Assembly (NCBI RefSeq): GCF_900177045.1
Contig: NZ_LT841358.1
Location: forward strand, 1,079,396 to 1,143,395
DNA: 64,000 nt
Direction: 5' to 3'
Origin: Candidatus Nitrosotalea okcheonensis
GTDB lineage: Archaea > Thermoproteota > Nitrososphaeria > Nitrososphaerales > Nitrosopumilaceae
The translations under genes and the position numbers were made by a program. The notes beneath the pieces were generated by a model that was given only the letters and a program-made list of their open reading frames with translations, had not been told where the DNA came from and ran no database searches. The first letter of the stretch is position 1. Each line of letters starts with the position of its first letter. Below are positions 14,940-24,356 of this stretch, piece after piece.

Positions 14940-16658
14940 CTACCAGTACTTTGCCTTGATGGTTTCTATTACTCTCTCGTGCTCTGGACCTTTTCTTCTT
15001 GCATATTTTTCCATTGCAGTCAATGGAACACCACCCAATGCTCTTGCAAGACCGGTAAATGCCTTTTTCTTGAAAGTATTATTACTTCCGGTTTTATCCA
15101 TGAATTTTTGGATTCCATACTTGAAGTTATGTTGCCATGTCTTGTACATGACACCAAGTTGTGGTGCAGTCAATTCATTTCCAATATCAAAGAACTCGGA
15201 TTTTTCAAGCAATCCAATTGGAACAAATGTGAGTGGAGTCACAGTAAACTGGGATTCGGGTTGCTCTCTTTCTAGTTCATTGATGAGTCGTATTGTATCC
15301 CAACCGTCTTCTTCTGTTTCTGCGTTGTCAAGACCCATGATTAATGTAAATGCCGGAATCCAATGATTTTCGTTTAGTGTCTTTACCCCTTCTTTTACAA
15401 CCCAATGCCATTCCTCTGGTTTGTATGGAGAGAGTTTTCTGTCTGCATATTTTCCAATCAATCTCAAGCTTCCTGTTTCAAATCCACATTGAACTCCAGT
15501 CTTGTTGTTAGGACCAGATTTGATTATCTTAGATATGTTTGGAAGTAATTTTTCATCAGCAATTGCACCAGCCAGGGTACCATGAGTTGGATTGGTGTGC
15601 TCAATTCCACATGACATGACTGCCTTGAAGAGTTCTTCTAATGCATCTCTATTTGGTGCCATGTTCTTTGTCTTTCTTGGATCAAGCCCATAGACAAAGA
15701 TATCATCACTGTGGAGCCATGCGTTACGCTGTCCCCCTTTCTTTATGTTCACCTCAATCTCTTGCTTTACTTTTTCAGGTGAATAATATCTCAATGGTCT
15801 TAGTGTAACGTCACAAAACTTGCAACCTCTCCCACATCCTCGCATGACTTCTACCATTCCATGCATACTTGGCTCCACGATATTTGGTATACTATCAACA
15901 TCTGGCTCGTCCCAATAGTGTATGAATCTACCATGGAATTTTTCTGCATCTTTTCCAAATTCTTTTACTTCAACTTTGAAATCGCTCTTAACAAATGGAT
16001 TCATGTTTTCAAATTCTCCAGCAATTAGTTTATTGAAAAATTCTCCAGCATGTCCATCAATTTCTGGTGCAATGCCACCCAGCTCTCCTTCCAATACTGC
16101 ATACAATCCATATTCTTGGATCTTTTTTGGATCATAATTATACTGCCAAGTTCCAGAAGCTCCAGCAATTACTTTGGCATGGCTTCCGTTTTTCTTTTTT
16201 GCAGCATTTATCTTCATGTGTAAATCGCGATTGTAAAATTCATCATATGATGTCTGTTTTCTACCATAGGTAAATGTCATAGTTACAGGACCCATTCCAA
16301 GAGGATCCATTTCATAGGTTCCAACCACTTCAGTTTCAGGACCAATAAACTTGTCCACATGATCAGGATGTGCCACTACAACTTCTTCTCTCTTGTATCC
16401 ATCTCTGAGAAGAGCAGCTTCTACTTTTCGTAGTCCATATGGAGCATAATTTGCAATACCATTTTTTTGACCTATAGGATTACAGATAAAATCAAAGAGA
16501 ACTTTTGGTGTTACCTGATCTTTTAAAATATAGTACCAGAAACTGTTTTTCGGTCTGTGTGGATCTACCGCAGGAGCGCAACCAAAGAAAGTTGCCAATG
16601 ATATTCCACGATATGGAGACATCAATGTACGGTCTGCAGTTAGTACAATCTTAGCCAA
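14940..16658 (-). CDS. Radical SAM protein with B12-binding-like N-terminus
   Basis: 572 residues. The N-terminal ~230 residues resemble the cobalamin-binding region of B12-dependent radical SAM enzymes; the iron-sulfur motif C-x3-C-x2-C is in RGCGRGCKFCDVTLRPLRYYSPE, followed by a TIM-barrel-like region (HSDDIFVYGLD, CGFETGSLRLIGKY). Substrate is unknown. Similar long proteins are conserved in ammonia-oxidising archaea; a methylation or lipid/cofactor maturation step is possible. No partner gene overlaps it. Confidence 0.85.
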   Translation of the reverse strand: MAKIVLTADRTLMSPYRGISLATFFGCAPAVDPHRPKNSFWYYILKDQVTPKVLFDFICNPIGQKNGIANYAPYGLRKVEAALLRDGYKREEVVVAHPDHVDKFIGPETEVVGTYEMDPLGMGPVTMTFTYGRKQTSYDEFYNRDLHMKINAAKKKNGSHAKVIAGASGTWQYNYDPKKIQEYGLYAVLEGELGGIAPEIDGHAGEFFNKLIAGEFENMNPFVKSDFKVEVKEFGKDAEKFHGRFIHYWDEPDVDSIPNIVEPSMHGMVEVMRGCGRGCKFCDVTLRPLRYYSPEKVKQEIEVNIKKGGQRNAWLHSDDIFVYGLDPRKTKNMAPNRDALEELFKAVMSCGIEHTNPTHGTLAGAIADEKLLPNISKIIKSGPNNKTGVQCGFETGSLRLIGKYADRKLSPYKPEEWHWVVKEGVKTLNENHWIPAFTLIMGLDNAETEEDGWDTIRLINELEREQPESQFTVTPLTFVPIGLLEKSEFFDIGNELTAPQLGVMYKTWQHNFKYGIQKFMDKTGSNNTFKKKAFTGLARALGGVPLTAMEKYARRKGPEHERVIETIKAKYW

Positions 16659-16713
16659 TTTTCAATTTGGATGGATTTTTATAGCATTTTAAGTTTTCCG
16701 GCATTTCCATATT

Positions 16714-17541
16714 CTAGTAATTATCAAGCACGCCTGATTTGTTCCGGTGTGTGTACCCAAACTCTTTGTTTGAAAGTAGAGTAGACCCATCAAAAACAGT
16801 TCCATCCTTGCATGCCATCACATCACCAAAGCAACAGCTACCACAAATTCCAATTCCACATTTCATCATTCTTTCAATGCTTGCCTCAACATGTGTCTTG
16901 TTTGAGGATGCGATCTGTACAACTTTGTGCATCATTTTTTCAGGACCACATGTATATACTGCGTCAAACCCAGTTTCATGGAATAAATTCTCCATCACAT
17001 CTGTAACGAGGCCCTTTTGTCCATAGCTTCCATCTTCTGTAACAACAATCACTTTATGCAGAGTACCTTCAAGTAGTTTGTTTGCCAGTCCTTCAAAAAA
17101 GACTTCAGATTTTGTCTTTGCCCCCATGATGATTGTTACATCATCGGTTTTCTTGAGAAATGTAACCAGTCGTATTAAAGGAACAAGTCCAGTTCCTCCA
17201 CCAACCAAAAGTAGTTTGCCTTGCTTTATTGTAAACGAATTTCCATATGGTCCTCTAATACCTATCTGATCTCCAACCTTCTTTGAGAATAATTCTGTAG
17301 TGGCAAACCCGTGTTTTCTTACTGTAAATGCGGCCTTGCCATTTTCTTGTGATATCATTACACTCATCGGGATTTCATTTACACCAAGTATCCACACCAT
17401 CGCAAATTGTCCTGGAAGAACTTGGGACATTGTATCATCAGAGAAAAATAGAGTGCGTACTGTGGGAGTTTCGTCAACCACTTTCTCTATTGTCACAATC
17501 TTTGGAGTATCAAAACTTTTTTGCAAGTCCAACCATCTCAC
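16714..17541 (-). CDS. pyrK: Dihydroorotate dehydrogenase electron-transfer subunit PyrK
   Basis: 275 residues: ferredoxin-reductase-type FAD domain (PGQFAMVWILG...IGIRGPYGNSF), NAD-binding VGGGTGLVPL and YTCGPEKMM, and the C-terminal 2Fe-2S ligands CGIGICGSC plus a later Cys. PyrK passes electrons from PyrD to NAD. Its start overlaps the end of pyrD by 32 bp, and the two subunits form the type 1B complex in pyrimidine synthesis. Confidence 0.93.
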   Translation of the reverse strand: MRWLDLQKSFDTPKIVTIEKVVDETPTVRTLFFSDDTMSQVLPGQFAMVWILGVNEIPMSVMISQENGKAAFTVRKHGFATTELFSKKVGDQIGIRGPYGNSFTIKQGKLLLVGGGTGLVPLIRLVTFLKKTDDVTIIMGAKTKSEVFFEGLANKLLEGTLHKVIVVTEDGSYGQKGLVTDVMENLFHETGFDAVYTCGPEKMMHKVVQIASSNKTHVEASIERMMKCGIGICGSCCFGDVMACKDGTVFDGSTLLSNKEFGYTHRNKSGVLDNY

Positions 17542-18418
17542 TTAATTTTTTAAAATTCTTTTTTTCCATATACTTTGATATCCCATTATTTATCTCAGAG
17601 AAGACGCCAGTCCATTTTTCTCCAACAGCACTGCCAACCTGTATGGCTCTTGACCCTGCAAGTAAAAATTCTACTGCATCTTCCCAACTTGAGATACCAC
17701 CACAACCAATGATTGGGATATCAAACTTGGATGAGATTTCATAGACGCATCTTACCGCAACAGGCTTGATTGGAGGTCCAGACAGTCCACCAATTTTGTG
17801 ACTCAGAATAGGCCTTGCTGTTTCCACATCAATTGCCATTGCACGTAATGTGTTTATTGCGGTTATACCATCAATTCCACTTTCACATGCAGTTTGTACA
17901 GTTTCTAAATAGTCTGAAGAGCCAAGACCAACTTTTGCAAGCACTGGAACCTTTGATTCTTTTTTTACGGATTTGACTATGGTGTGGACAAGTTCAGGAT
18001 CATCTCCTACTTCAAGCCCAACTTTTTCGACATGAGGACATGACAGGTTAAGTTCGTATCCAAGAATTTTTACATTTTCAAATTGTTTTATCATGAATGT
18101 AAAGTCCTCTGGAATAGAGCCAACAAGGCTGATAATTATCGGAACATCTTGATTTGATGACAACATTTTTGCAAAATATGATGCACCGGGGTTTGATAGT
18201 CCGACGGCATTTAGATATCCATGTTGTAGCCCAACGACAGTTGGGTTTGGGTATCCATCCCATGGTTCCCTGCTAAGTGATTTGGTAACAAGTGCACCTG
18301 CTCCTTCTTTATATAGACGACCAAAAACGTCAAGTGATATACCTAGAATGCCAGATGCAAGCATAGTTGGTCTTTCAAGTACAATCGGGCCCACATTAGT
18401 TGAGATGTCAGGACTCAC
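17510..18418 (-). CDS. pyrD: Dihydroorotate dehydrogenase, type 1B catalytic subunit PyrD
   Basis: 302 residues, TIM barrel with the catalytic Cys in ELNLSCPHV (the Cys base defines class 1), FMN-binding KVGLGSSDY and IGCGGISSWEDAVEFLLAGS phosphate loop. It oxidises dihydroorotate to orotate. pyrF lies far away in the window (45.1 kb), so the pyrimidine genes are scattered. Confidence 0.95.
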   Translation of the reverse strand: MSPDISTNVGPIVLERPTMLASGILGISLDVFGRLYKEGAGALVTKSLSREPWDGYPNPTVVGLQHGYLNAVGLSNPGASYFAKMLSSNQDVPIIISLVGSIPEDFTFMIKQFENVKILGYELNLSCPHVEKVGLEVGDDPELVHTIVKSVKKESKVPVLAKVGLGSSDYLETVQTACESGIDGITAINTLRAMAIDVETARPILSHKIGGLSGPPIKPVAVRCVYEISSKFDIPIIGCGGISSWEDAVEFLLAGSRAIQVGSAVGEKWTGVFSEINNGISKYMEKKNFKKLSEMVGLAKKF

Positions 18419-18495
18419 TTCTAATAATAAAAAATAGTTGTCTTATAACGTTTGATATAGTTCTGGATCTATAATGTTACATTTTTTAGTAAGCC

Positions 18496-19776
18496 ATGGA
18501 AATGCACTCTATGCATTCTGTAATTTTAACAGAGTTAGGTATTGCAGTTTTTGATGATAATAAATGTGTGAAATCGTTTCCATTTTCAAATCCAGCTACA
18601 CAATATGTAGAGATAAAAAAAGAACAGGTCAGTCTGAATGAGTTAGAACATTTTCTTACTAATTTGGGAAGTATCGTTGTTGTAAACGATTCTTCACTTT
18701 TGAAACTTTTGAGGAAAAAATCCATAGAAGCAGACATTATGGATGAAAAAAAGATAGAGACAATCCAGTCTTCAAAATTACGAGTCCTTGTAGATTCTGG
18801 ATTTGCAACAAATGAAGGAGATGCAAGGGGAAAACTGCGAGACTTTGCACTAAGTCTTTCATCATCAAGAGTTACAGAAATTTCTGAAAGTCCAGACTTG
18901 CACATAATTCAAGCAATCAATACATTAGATGAGATTGATAAGATAATCAACTTGCTAAGTTCCAGAGTAAGAGAGTGGTATGGATTACATTTTCCAGAGC
19001 TTGATAACATGATAGACACAATCAGTGGATATTCAAAAATCATAATGGCTGGAAGAAGAGATGATCTTACCCAGAACACGTATCTTGATGCAGGCTTTCC
19101 AGAAGAGAAGGCTGAGATGTTATCACTATTACAAAAAAAGAGCAGAGGAGGTCAAATCTCAGATGAGAATTTTACCATAGTTCAAAGTATTGCAAAACAG
19201 ATCTTGGATCTTTTTGAATTAAGACAATCGCTAGAAAAGCACATCGAATCACAAATGCAGTTGATTGCGCCAAATATTTCAGTCATACTTGGCTCTGCAG
19301 TAGGAGCAAGAATACTTGCCAAGGCAGGAAGTCTAAAGAGACTTGCAAGTATGCCTGCAAGCACCATCCAAGTTCTTGGCGCTGAAAAGGCTCTATTTAG
19401 AGCTCTCAAGACTGGAGCACAGCCACCAAAGCACGGTTTACTATTTCAGCATCAACTAGTTCATGCAGCTCCACGATGGCAGAGAGGCAAAATTGCAAGA
19501 GCAATAGCTGCAAAAGCTGCAATTGGTGCAAGAGTGGATATCTTTGGCGCTGGAAGAAATGATACGCTACTTGAAAAACTCAACATACGTGTTACCGAAA
19601 TAGGAGAAAAATACAAGGACGAGCCTGAGAGGCCAGCCTTCCAGCCACACAGAAATGAGGAACATAGAGACAGAAGGTTTGGAGGAGACAGAAGGTTTGG
19701 AGGAGGAAGAGGTGGAGAAAAGAGAAACGACTGGCAAAAAAACAAGAGAAAGAAGTTTGGAAAACGAAGAAGATAA
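18496..19776 (+). CDS. nop5: Nop5/Nop56-type C/D box RNP core protein
   Basis: 426 residues: N-terminal domain, coiled coil (~130-240), and the NOP domain with SVILGSAVGARILAKAGSLKRLASMPASTIQVLGAEKALFRAL that binds the box C/D RNA-L7Ae complex. The tail is rich in Arg/Gly/Lys. With fibrillarin and L7Ae it makes the 2'-O-methylation RNP. The end overlaps the flpA start by 20 bp. The first codons (MEMHSMHSV) offer several alternative starts. Confidence 0.95.
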   Translation: MEMHSMHSVILTELGIAVFDDNKCVKSFPFSNPATQYVEIKKEQVSLNELEHFLTNLGSIVVVNDSSLLKLLRKKSIEADIMDEKKIETIQSSKLRVLVDSGFATNEGDARGKLRDFALSLSSSRVTEISESPDLHIIQAINTLDEIDKIINLLSSRVREWYGLHFPELDNMIDTISGYSKIIMAGRRDDLTQNTYLDAGFPEEKAEMLSLLQKKSRGGQISDENFTIVQSIAKQILDLFELRQSLEKHIESQMQLIAPNISVILGSAVGARILAKAGSLKRLASMPASTIQVLGAEKALFRALKTGAQPPKHGLLFQHQLVHAAPRWQRGKIARAIAAKAAIGARVDIFGAGRNDTLLEKLNIRVTEIGEKYKDEPERPAFQPHRNEEHRDRRFGGDRRFGGGRGGEKRNDWQKNKRKKFGKRRR

Positions 19777-20431
19777 TATTTTTTGGGTAAAAAGCGAGGG
19801 AGAAAAGAGGCTTGCAACCATAAATCTCGTGCCCGGAAATCAAGTCTATAGAGAAAAGCTAGTCAAGATAGATGATGAAGAGTTTAGAATATGGGATCCT
19901 TATCGTAGCAAACTCGGTGCTGCGATAATGAATGGCCTTGAGATTTTGCCCATTGTCAGAAAGTCCAATGTTCTTTATCTAGGAGTATCAACTGGAACAA
20001 CTGCAAGTCATGTATCAGACATCGTTGGTCCAAGTGGAATTGTTTTTGCAGTAGAGCACTCAAGTAGAGTTGCAAGAGATTTTCTGGAAAGAGTAGCTTC
20101 GTTTAGATCAAACATCGTTCCAATTTTACAGGATGCGCGTAGTCCCAAACAATATTTTTCAGTATATGGTCCTGTTGATATTGTCTATGTAGATATTGCC
20201 CAGCCAGACCAGACAGAGATTGCAATATTAAATTGCAAAACATATCTGAAAAAAGGCGGATATATGATGCTAGTGATAAAAACGAGAAGTATCGATGTTA
20301 CAAGAGAGCCAGCTCAGGTAATGCGCTCAGAGGCCAAAAAACTATCTGCCAACTTTGAGATAGTCCAAGAGATAAACTTGGAACCTTATGAAGGAGACCA
20401 TGGCATGATTGTGGCAAAATATCTAGGATGA
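19757..20431 (+). CDS. flpA: Fibrillarin (rRNA/tRNA 2'-O-methyltransferase)
   Basis: 224 residues from TTG at 19757 (LENEEDNIFWV), the normal archaeal length; a longer frame exists only because it runs through the Arg-rich tail of nop5. Motifs: VYREKLV, LYLGVSTGTTASHVSDIVGP SAM loop, VEHSSR and DARSP, VYVDIAQPDQ, and K in VIKTRSID, giving the K-D-K-type catalytic set. It acts with Nop5 in the C/D box RNP, encoded just upstream with translational overlap. Confidence 0.95.
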   Translation: MENEEDNIFWVKSEGEKRLATINLVPGNQVYREKLVKIDDEEFRIWDPYRSKLGAAIMNGLEILPIVRKSNVLYLGVSTGTTASHVSDIVGPSGIVFAVEHSSRVARDFLERVASFRSNIVPILQDARSPKQYFSVYGPVDIVYVDIAQPDQTEIAILNCKTYLKKGGYMMLVIKTRSIDVTREPAQVMRSEAKKLSANFEIVQEINLEPYEGDHGMIVAKYLG

Positions 20432-21046
20432 GACACTCAACAAGATTTTGACTGGTTTCCAGCTCTTTCTAACAAATTCAGGAACATTTCCATTTTTAGA
20501 TATCCATTCCTTGATGAACCACATAGTTTTAGGATCAGATGGATATCCACTTCCCAAATCGTGACTCTTTCGTAGTTTTTCTATAGCCCTGTCTCTGTTT
20601 ACTTTTGCAATGATTGAAGCTGCAGAGACCACAGGGTATTTTCTGTCAGCATGATGACTTGAAACGATTTTTCCAGTCTTGACTATATTTGATATGTAGA
20701 GACCAAACCGTTTTGGGTTTACGTCACATGAGTCAACATATGATGAGTCTGCCTCCAGTTTTTTTATAACTTTGGCCATATAGTCTGCTTCAAGTTTGTT
20801 TAACAGATTTTTACTGACGCTCTTATCTATTGTCTTTGGAGAAATTTTTGCAACGTGATAACCTTCTACAATAGATAGTATCTGCCCGTATAATTTTTCT
20901 CGTGATTGAGGACTGAGTTGTTTTGAGTCTTTGACGCCAATCTTAACAAGCTGTTTTATATTTTTTTGTTCAATAGATATCCCAGATATTACAAGTGGAC
21001 CGAGAACTGAACCCCGTCCTGCGTCGTCGACTCCGCAGACTAGCAT
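20423..21046 (-). CDS. rnhB: Ribonuclease HII
   Basis: 207 residues. The DEDD-type active site is visible: D in CGVDDAGRGSVLGP, the following acidic residue of VKDSKQLSP, and D in YVDSCDVNPKRF. It cleaves the RNA strand in RNA-DNA hybrids and removes ribonucleotides from DNA. It converges with flpA, overlapping by 9 bp. Confidence 0.93.
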   Translation of the reverse strand: MLVCGVDDAGRGSVLGPLVISGISIEQKNIKQLVKIGVKDSKQLSPQSREKLYGQILSIVEGYHVAKISPKTIDKSVSKNLLNKLEADYMAKVIKKLEADSSYVDSCDVNPKRFGLYISNIVKTGKIVSSHHADRKYPVVSAASIIAKVNRDRAIEKLRKSHDLGSGYPSDPKTMWFIKEWISKNGNVPEFVRKSWKPVKILLSVSS

Positions 21047-21136
21047 ATTTGACTTATTCCTGTGGCAGACGTATTAAATCATCTTAGGGATCAAGTGATC
21101 GTTTCATAGATTATGAAAAGCAACATTATAAAAAAA

Positions 21137-21397
21137 CTAGCATGAAAGATCGCCATATTTTCCTTGCAGACCAGCAGCTCGCGCTATATTAGAGCCAGAT
21201 TGATCACTCATTATGGCAAGGTGACATACTCCACTCTTGTCAGAATGATCATGAAGATTATCTGTAAATGCAATTGCTGCATTCACAGACGAATCTGGAG
21301 AGTGAGCTCGCTCAAAAAGAATATGCCCAACAGCTTCAGGCACAGCTATCATCAAGATCACCAATATAGCAAATTTGTTGATTGATCTTTTATTCAT
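21137..21397 (-). CDS. Small secreted protein
   Basis: 86 residues with basic start MNKRSINK and a hydrophobic core FAILVILMIAVPEAVG, a good signal peptide or anchor; the rest is His/Asp/Ser-rich with a few Cys. No family recognised. It runs divergently from the Lrp-GAF regulator, sharing the 140-bp intergenic region with its two operator palindromes, so it may be regulated by it. Confidence 0.45.
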   Translation of the reverse strand: MNKRSINKFAILVILMIAVPEAVGHILFERAHSPDSSVNAAIAFTDNLHDHSDKSGVCHLAIMSDQSGSNIARAAGLQGKYGDLSC

Positions 21398-21454
21398 GTA
21401 TCATTTACCGTGATTCATGGCTATATTTACTATGGAAGAAATTATCATGAGAAA

Positions 21455-21523
21455 TTTCCATTTTGGAAGCAAATTACATTATAATATAGTATATTCCGGG
21501 TTATAATTTCCAGATCGGAAATT
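21455..21523 (+). promoter_or_regulatory. Two spaced palindromes in the Lrp-GAF promoter
   Basis: TTCC-N5-GGAA occurs twice: at 21456-21468 (TTCC ATTTT GGAA) and at 21505-21523 as the longer AATTTCC-AGATC-GGAAATT with 7-bp arms. Both have the same 5-bp spacer. The second overlaps the TATA-like TTATAATTT just before the start codon, so occupancy should repress the gene, as expected for Lrp-family autoregulation. Confidence 0.6.
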
Positions 21524-21535
21524 GATATTAATAAC

Positions 21536-22546
21536 ATGTATCAATGTAAAATTATGCTCGATGAGATAGACAAAGTAATACTCTCTCATCTGGGAAGAAA
21601 TGCAAGAATTTCCTCACAGGAGATAGCCAGTACACTTCAAGGCATTGGCTGTACAATTACCGATAGAGCTGTACGACAAAGACTCGTAAGGCTTGACAAA
21701 AACAAATCGATTCTAGGGTATTCTGTTATTTTGAATCCAAATCTAGTATCAGATAAAGTCAACAGGACAATACTTGTTAAATTCAAATTTTCTAAGAATA
21801 TTTCAGATGGAATTAACAGGTTGACAAGATATCTAAACGAGTCTTCCTTTTGTATCTATTCAGCAAGACTGAGCGGAGATTTTGACTGGGTTTGTCATTT
21901 TGTCTTCTCATCAATAGAACAATACGATCTTGAAACAAACAATTTTCTAAATAGATTTGCAGATGTGATATCTGATTTTCGTTCCTATGAATCAAAGGCT
22001 ACAAAATCTGCGCCTTATGTCCTATTTGATGAACATGTGGTTAATGAAAAAAAGCTTCAAGTGTATACCATATTGAATTCTATTAAAAAGTATGACAGTC
22101 TAAATGATCGACTCCAGTCCATAGTAGAGAATCTTGTAAAATATTTCAATGCCAAGTTCGCACGAATCTGGTTTTATGACAAGAAATCAAAAACACTGAT
22201 TCTAAAATACAGTGCAGGCAAGTACAAGAACATAAATGGTGAGTTTTCCAGAGTATCTCAAAATTCTTTAAAAATTGGTTCTATTGTAAAGACAAAGAGA
22301 CCCGCGGTTTCAAATGATGTGGTACATGATCCCAGAATAAAATATCACGAATGGGCAAAAAAAGAGAAGATCAGGTCTTTTGCAGGGTATCCAATATTGT
22401 ACAAGAGTGAAGTTGTAGCTGTTTTAGCTATTTTCAGTGGAAAATCACTCACACCAAGCGATTTTGAGATCCTAGGAATATTCTCAGACCAGCTCTCAAA
22501 GGAGCTTTCGGGTTTTTTTGAAACAAAAGACTTTCTTCTCATTTGA
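21536..22546 (+). CDS. Lrp/AsnC-type regulator fused to a GAF domain
   Basis: 336 residues. A winged helix of the AsnC type (LDEIDKVILSHLGRNARISSQEIAS...RAVRQRLVRLDKNKSILGYSVIL) is followed by an Lrp-like middle region, then, from ~165 to the end, a GAF domain (RLQSIVENLVKYFNAKFARIWFYD...SFAGYPILYKSEVVAVLAIFS). Plain Lrp proteins are ~150 residues with a RAM ligand domain, so this is an unusual fusion that could sense a small molecule, redox state or light. The ATG at 21554 is an alternative start. Two matching operator palindromes lie upstream. Confidence 0.85.
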   Translation: MYQCKIMLDEIDKVILSHLGRNARISSQEIASTLQGIGCTITDRAVRQRLVRLDKNKSILGYSVILNPNLVSDKVNRTILVKFKFSKNISDGINRLTRYLNESSFCIYSARLSGDFDWVCHFVFSSIEQYDLETNNFLNRFADVISDFRSYESKATKSAPYVLFDEHVVNEKKLQVYTILNSIKKYDSLNDRLQSIVENLVKYFNAKFARIWFYDKKSKTLILKYSAGKYKNINGEFSRVSQNSLKIGSIVKTKRPAVSNDVVHDPRIKYHEWAKKEKIRSFAGYPILYKSEVVAVLAIFSGKSLTPSDFEILGIFSDQLSKELSGFFETKDFLLI

Positions 22547-22632
22547 GGAAAAATTAACAACCATTATGTCATTTTGTCAATATCCAGTGTGGCCATTTCA
22601 ATTTATTAAATCAATTTTGACAAGACAACCTG

Positions 22633-23763
22633 TTGGAATCCGAACTTGTAGAAATAACAGAAGGGAGTACAAAACTTTTGGTGCCAAGGGAATCTCTATC
22701 AGAAAAAACACCCCCAAAGGAACCTGCATTTTTCAACCCAAGGGCAAGAATTAGTAGAGATTTTTCAATAATAGCATATTCTGCATTTCTTAAAAACTTC
22801 AAGGGCCCAAAGATCTTTTTAGATTCACTTGCCGGTATTGGAGCAAGAAGCATAAGAGTTGCAAACGAAATAGAATCAATAGAGAAAGTAATAGCAAATG
22901 ATGTCAACCAGCAAGCCTTAGAGATTGGGAAAAGTATTGCAAAATTAAATCAAGTTACAAAATGCGATTTTTCAGAAAATGAAGCTTGTAGGTTTTTGAG
23001 TCTGCACTCAACAAGAGATGGACGCGGTGCAATTGTAGATGTGGATCCATTTGGTTCACCCTCGCGTTATCTTGATTGTGCAATGAGGGCAACATTTCAT
23101 GGCGGACTCTTGTCGGTAACAGCTACTGACATGACTGTATTACATGGAATATTTCCAGAGGCATGCCAGCGCAAGTATTATGGAACTCCCATTAGAACAA
23201 TATACGGAAATGAGATAGCATTACGATTGATTCTAGGATGCATGAATATGGTGGCAGGTAGAATGGACATTATGATATCGCCACTATTTGTCCAGCACAA
23301 CATGCATTACTACAAGGCCTATGTCAAGATACTTGTTAGAACAAATACCAAAAATTGCATGGGATATATTTTACATTGTGATAATTGTGGGAACAGAAAA
23401 GTTGTACGTGACATAGAGCACATATGCAATATTTGTAATTCAAAGGCAAAACTTGCAGGACCTCTTTGGACAGAAGATCTATACGACAAAAATTTTATCG
23501 ATTCCATGGTAGTAGAGGAAAAAAACATGACAATTGACAAGTCTTGTAAAGCTGTACTTGAAAAATGCCAAGAAGAGATAGGCATGCCTCCCACATATTT
23601 CACTCTAGATGAGATTGGACATAGAAAGCAATCTGCCCCACCCTCTCTTTCCAAAATAATAGAAAAGATCAGAGAAGTAGGCAAAAAGGCTACAAGAACA
23701 AGCATGAATCCCACAGGATTCAAGACAGATGCCACTATTGATGAGATTCTAGCATTGGTTTAA
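22633..23763 (+). CDS. trm1: tRNA (guanine26-N2)-dimethyltransferase Trm1
   Basis: 376 residues from TTG. Signature blocks: AFFNPRARISRDFSII, LDSLAGIGARSIRVANE SAM loop, VDVDPFGSPSRYLDCAMRAT catalytic stretch, TATDMTVLHG and the zinc cluster CDNCGNRK...CNICNSKAKLAGPLW. It makes m2,2G at position 26 of tRNAs. It overlaps the convergent FtsJ gene by 4 bp. Confidence 0.95.
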   Translation: MESELVEITEGSTKLLVPRESLSEKTPPKEPAFFNPRARISRDFSIIAYSAFLKNFKGPKIFLDSLAGIGARSIRVANEIESIEKVIANDVNQQALEIGKSIAKLNQVTKCDFSENEACRFLSLHSTRDGRGAIVDVDPFGSPSRYLDCAMRATFHGGLLSVTATDMTVLHGIFPEACQRKYYGTPIRTIYGNEIALRLILGCMNMVAGRMDIMISPLFVQHNMHYYKAYVKILVRTNTKNCMGYILHCDNCGNRKVVRDIEHICNICNSKAKLAGPLWTEDLYDKNFIDSMVVEEKNMTIDKSCKAVLEKCQEEIGMPPTYFTLDEIGHRKQSAPPSLSKIIEKIREVGKKATRTSMNPTGFKTDATIDEILALV

Positions 23764-24356
23764 TTTCCAAGATATCCCAAGCAGACATAATACAGTTCAC
23801 TGCTTGATTTCCTACTCGCTTGGGGTTTTCTCAATTGTACCTTGGCAAATTTTTTTCGAATATAGTCTCTAAACTCAATAGAATACTGACCATCAAAGAC
23901 CTTGAAGAGCGCATTGCCTTTTTTTGCTAACACCTGATCCATTATCTTGCTTGCCGCATAATTGAGTGAGATTTGTCTTGTGTGGTCTACATCCCACATT
24001 CCAGTCACTGTCGGAGACAAGTCACAGATGACAGCATTCACTTTGCCTCCAAAATAATCAAAAACTTGTTCCACAATAGATTCATCTTCAATATCTCCCC
24101 TGACAAAATGGACCTCAGGAATTTCTTCTACATATGATTTGTCAATACCCATAACTTGCCCTCTGTTTCCTGAAAGTTCATGTGCGACTTGACTCCATCC
24201 ACCAGGAGAGCAACCCAAATCCAAGACAAAAAATCCAGGACCTATTATTCTGTATGATGTGTTTAGTTCTTTTAGTTTGTATGCAGCTCTGCTTCGATAT
24301 CCCTCTTTATGCGCTAGTCTCCTATACAAGTCACGCCTTGCATCGATTAATTTCAT
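23760..24356 (-). CDS. rlmE: FtsJ/RrmJ-type 2'-O-methyltransferase
   Basis: 198 residues. K in YRSRAAYKLKEL, D in FFVLDLGCSPGGWSQVA (SAM loop plus helix), D in VICDLSPTVTGMWDVDH, and K in ALFKVFDGQ make the K-D-K-E set of RlmE/Trm7 enzymes. It methylates the ribose of rRNA or tRNA. Its start overlaps the end of the TFE-beta-like gene by 4 bp. Confidence 0.93.
   Translation of the reverse strand: MKLIDARRDLYRRLAHKEGYRSRAAYKLKELNTSYRIIGPGFFVLDLGCSPGGWSQVAHELSGNRGQVMGIDKSYVEEIPEVHFVRGDIEDESIVEQVFDYFGGKVNAVICDLSPTVTGMWDVDHTRQISLNYAASKIMDQVLAKKGNALFKVFDGQYSIEFRDYIRKKFAKVQLRKPQASRKSSSELYYVCLGYLGN

Noticed and set aside
19655-19756. Longer fibrillarin start inside nop5
   Set aside because: The extra residues are E/T/R repeats translated from the Arg-rich tail of nop5 in another frame; the TTG at 19757 gives the family length.
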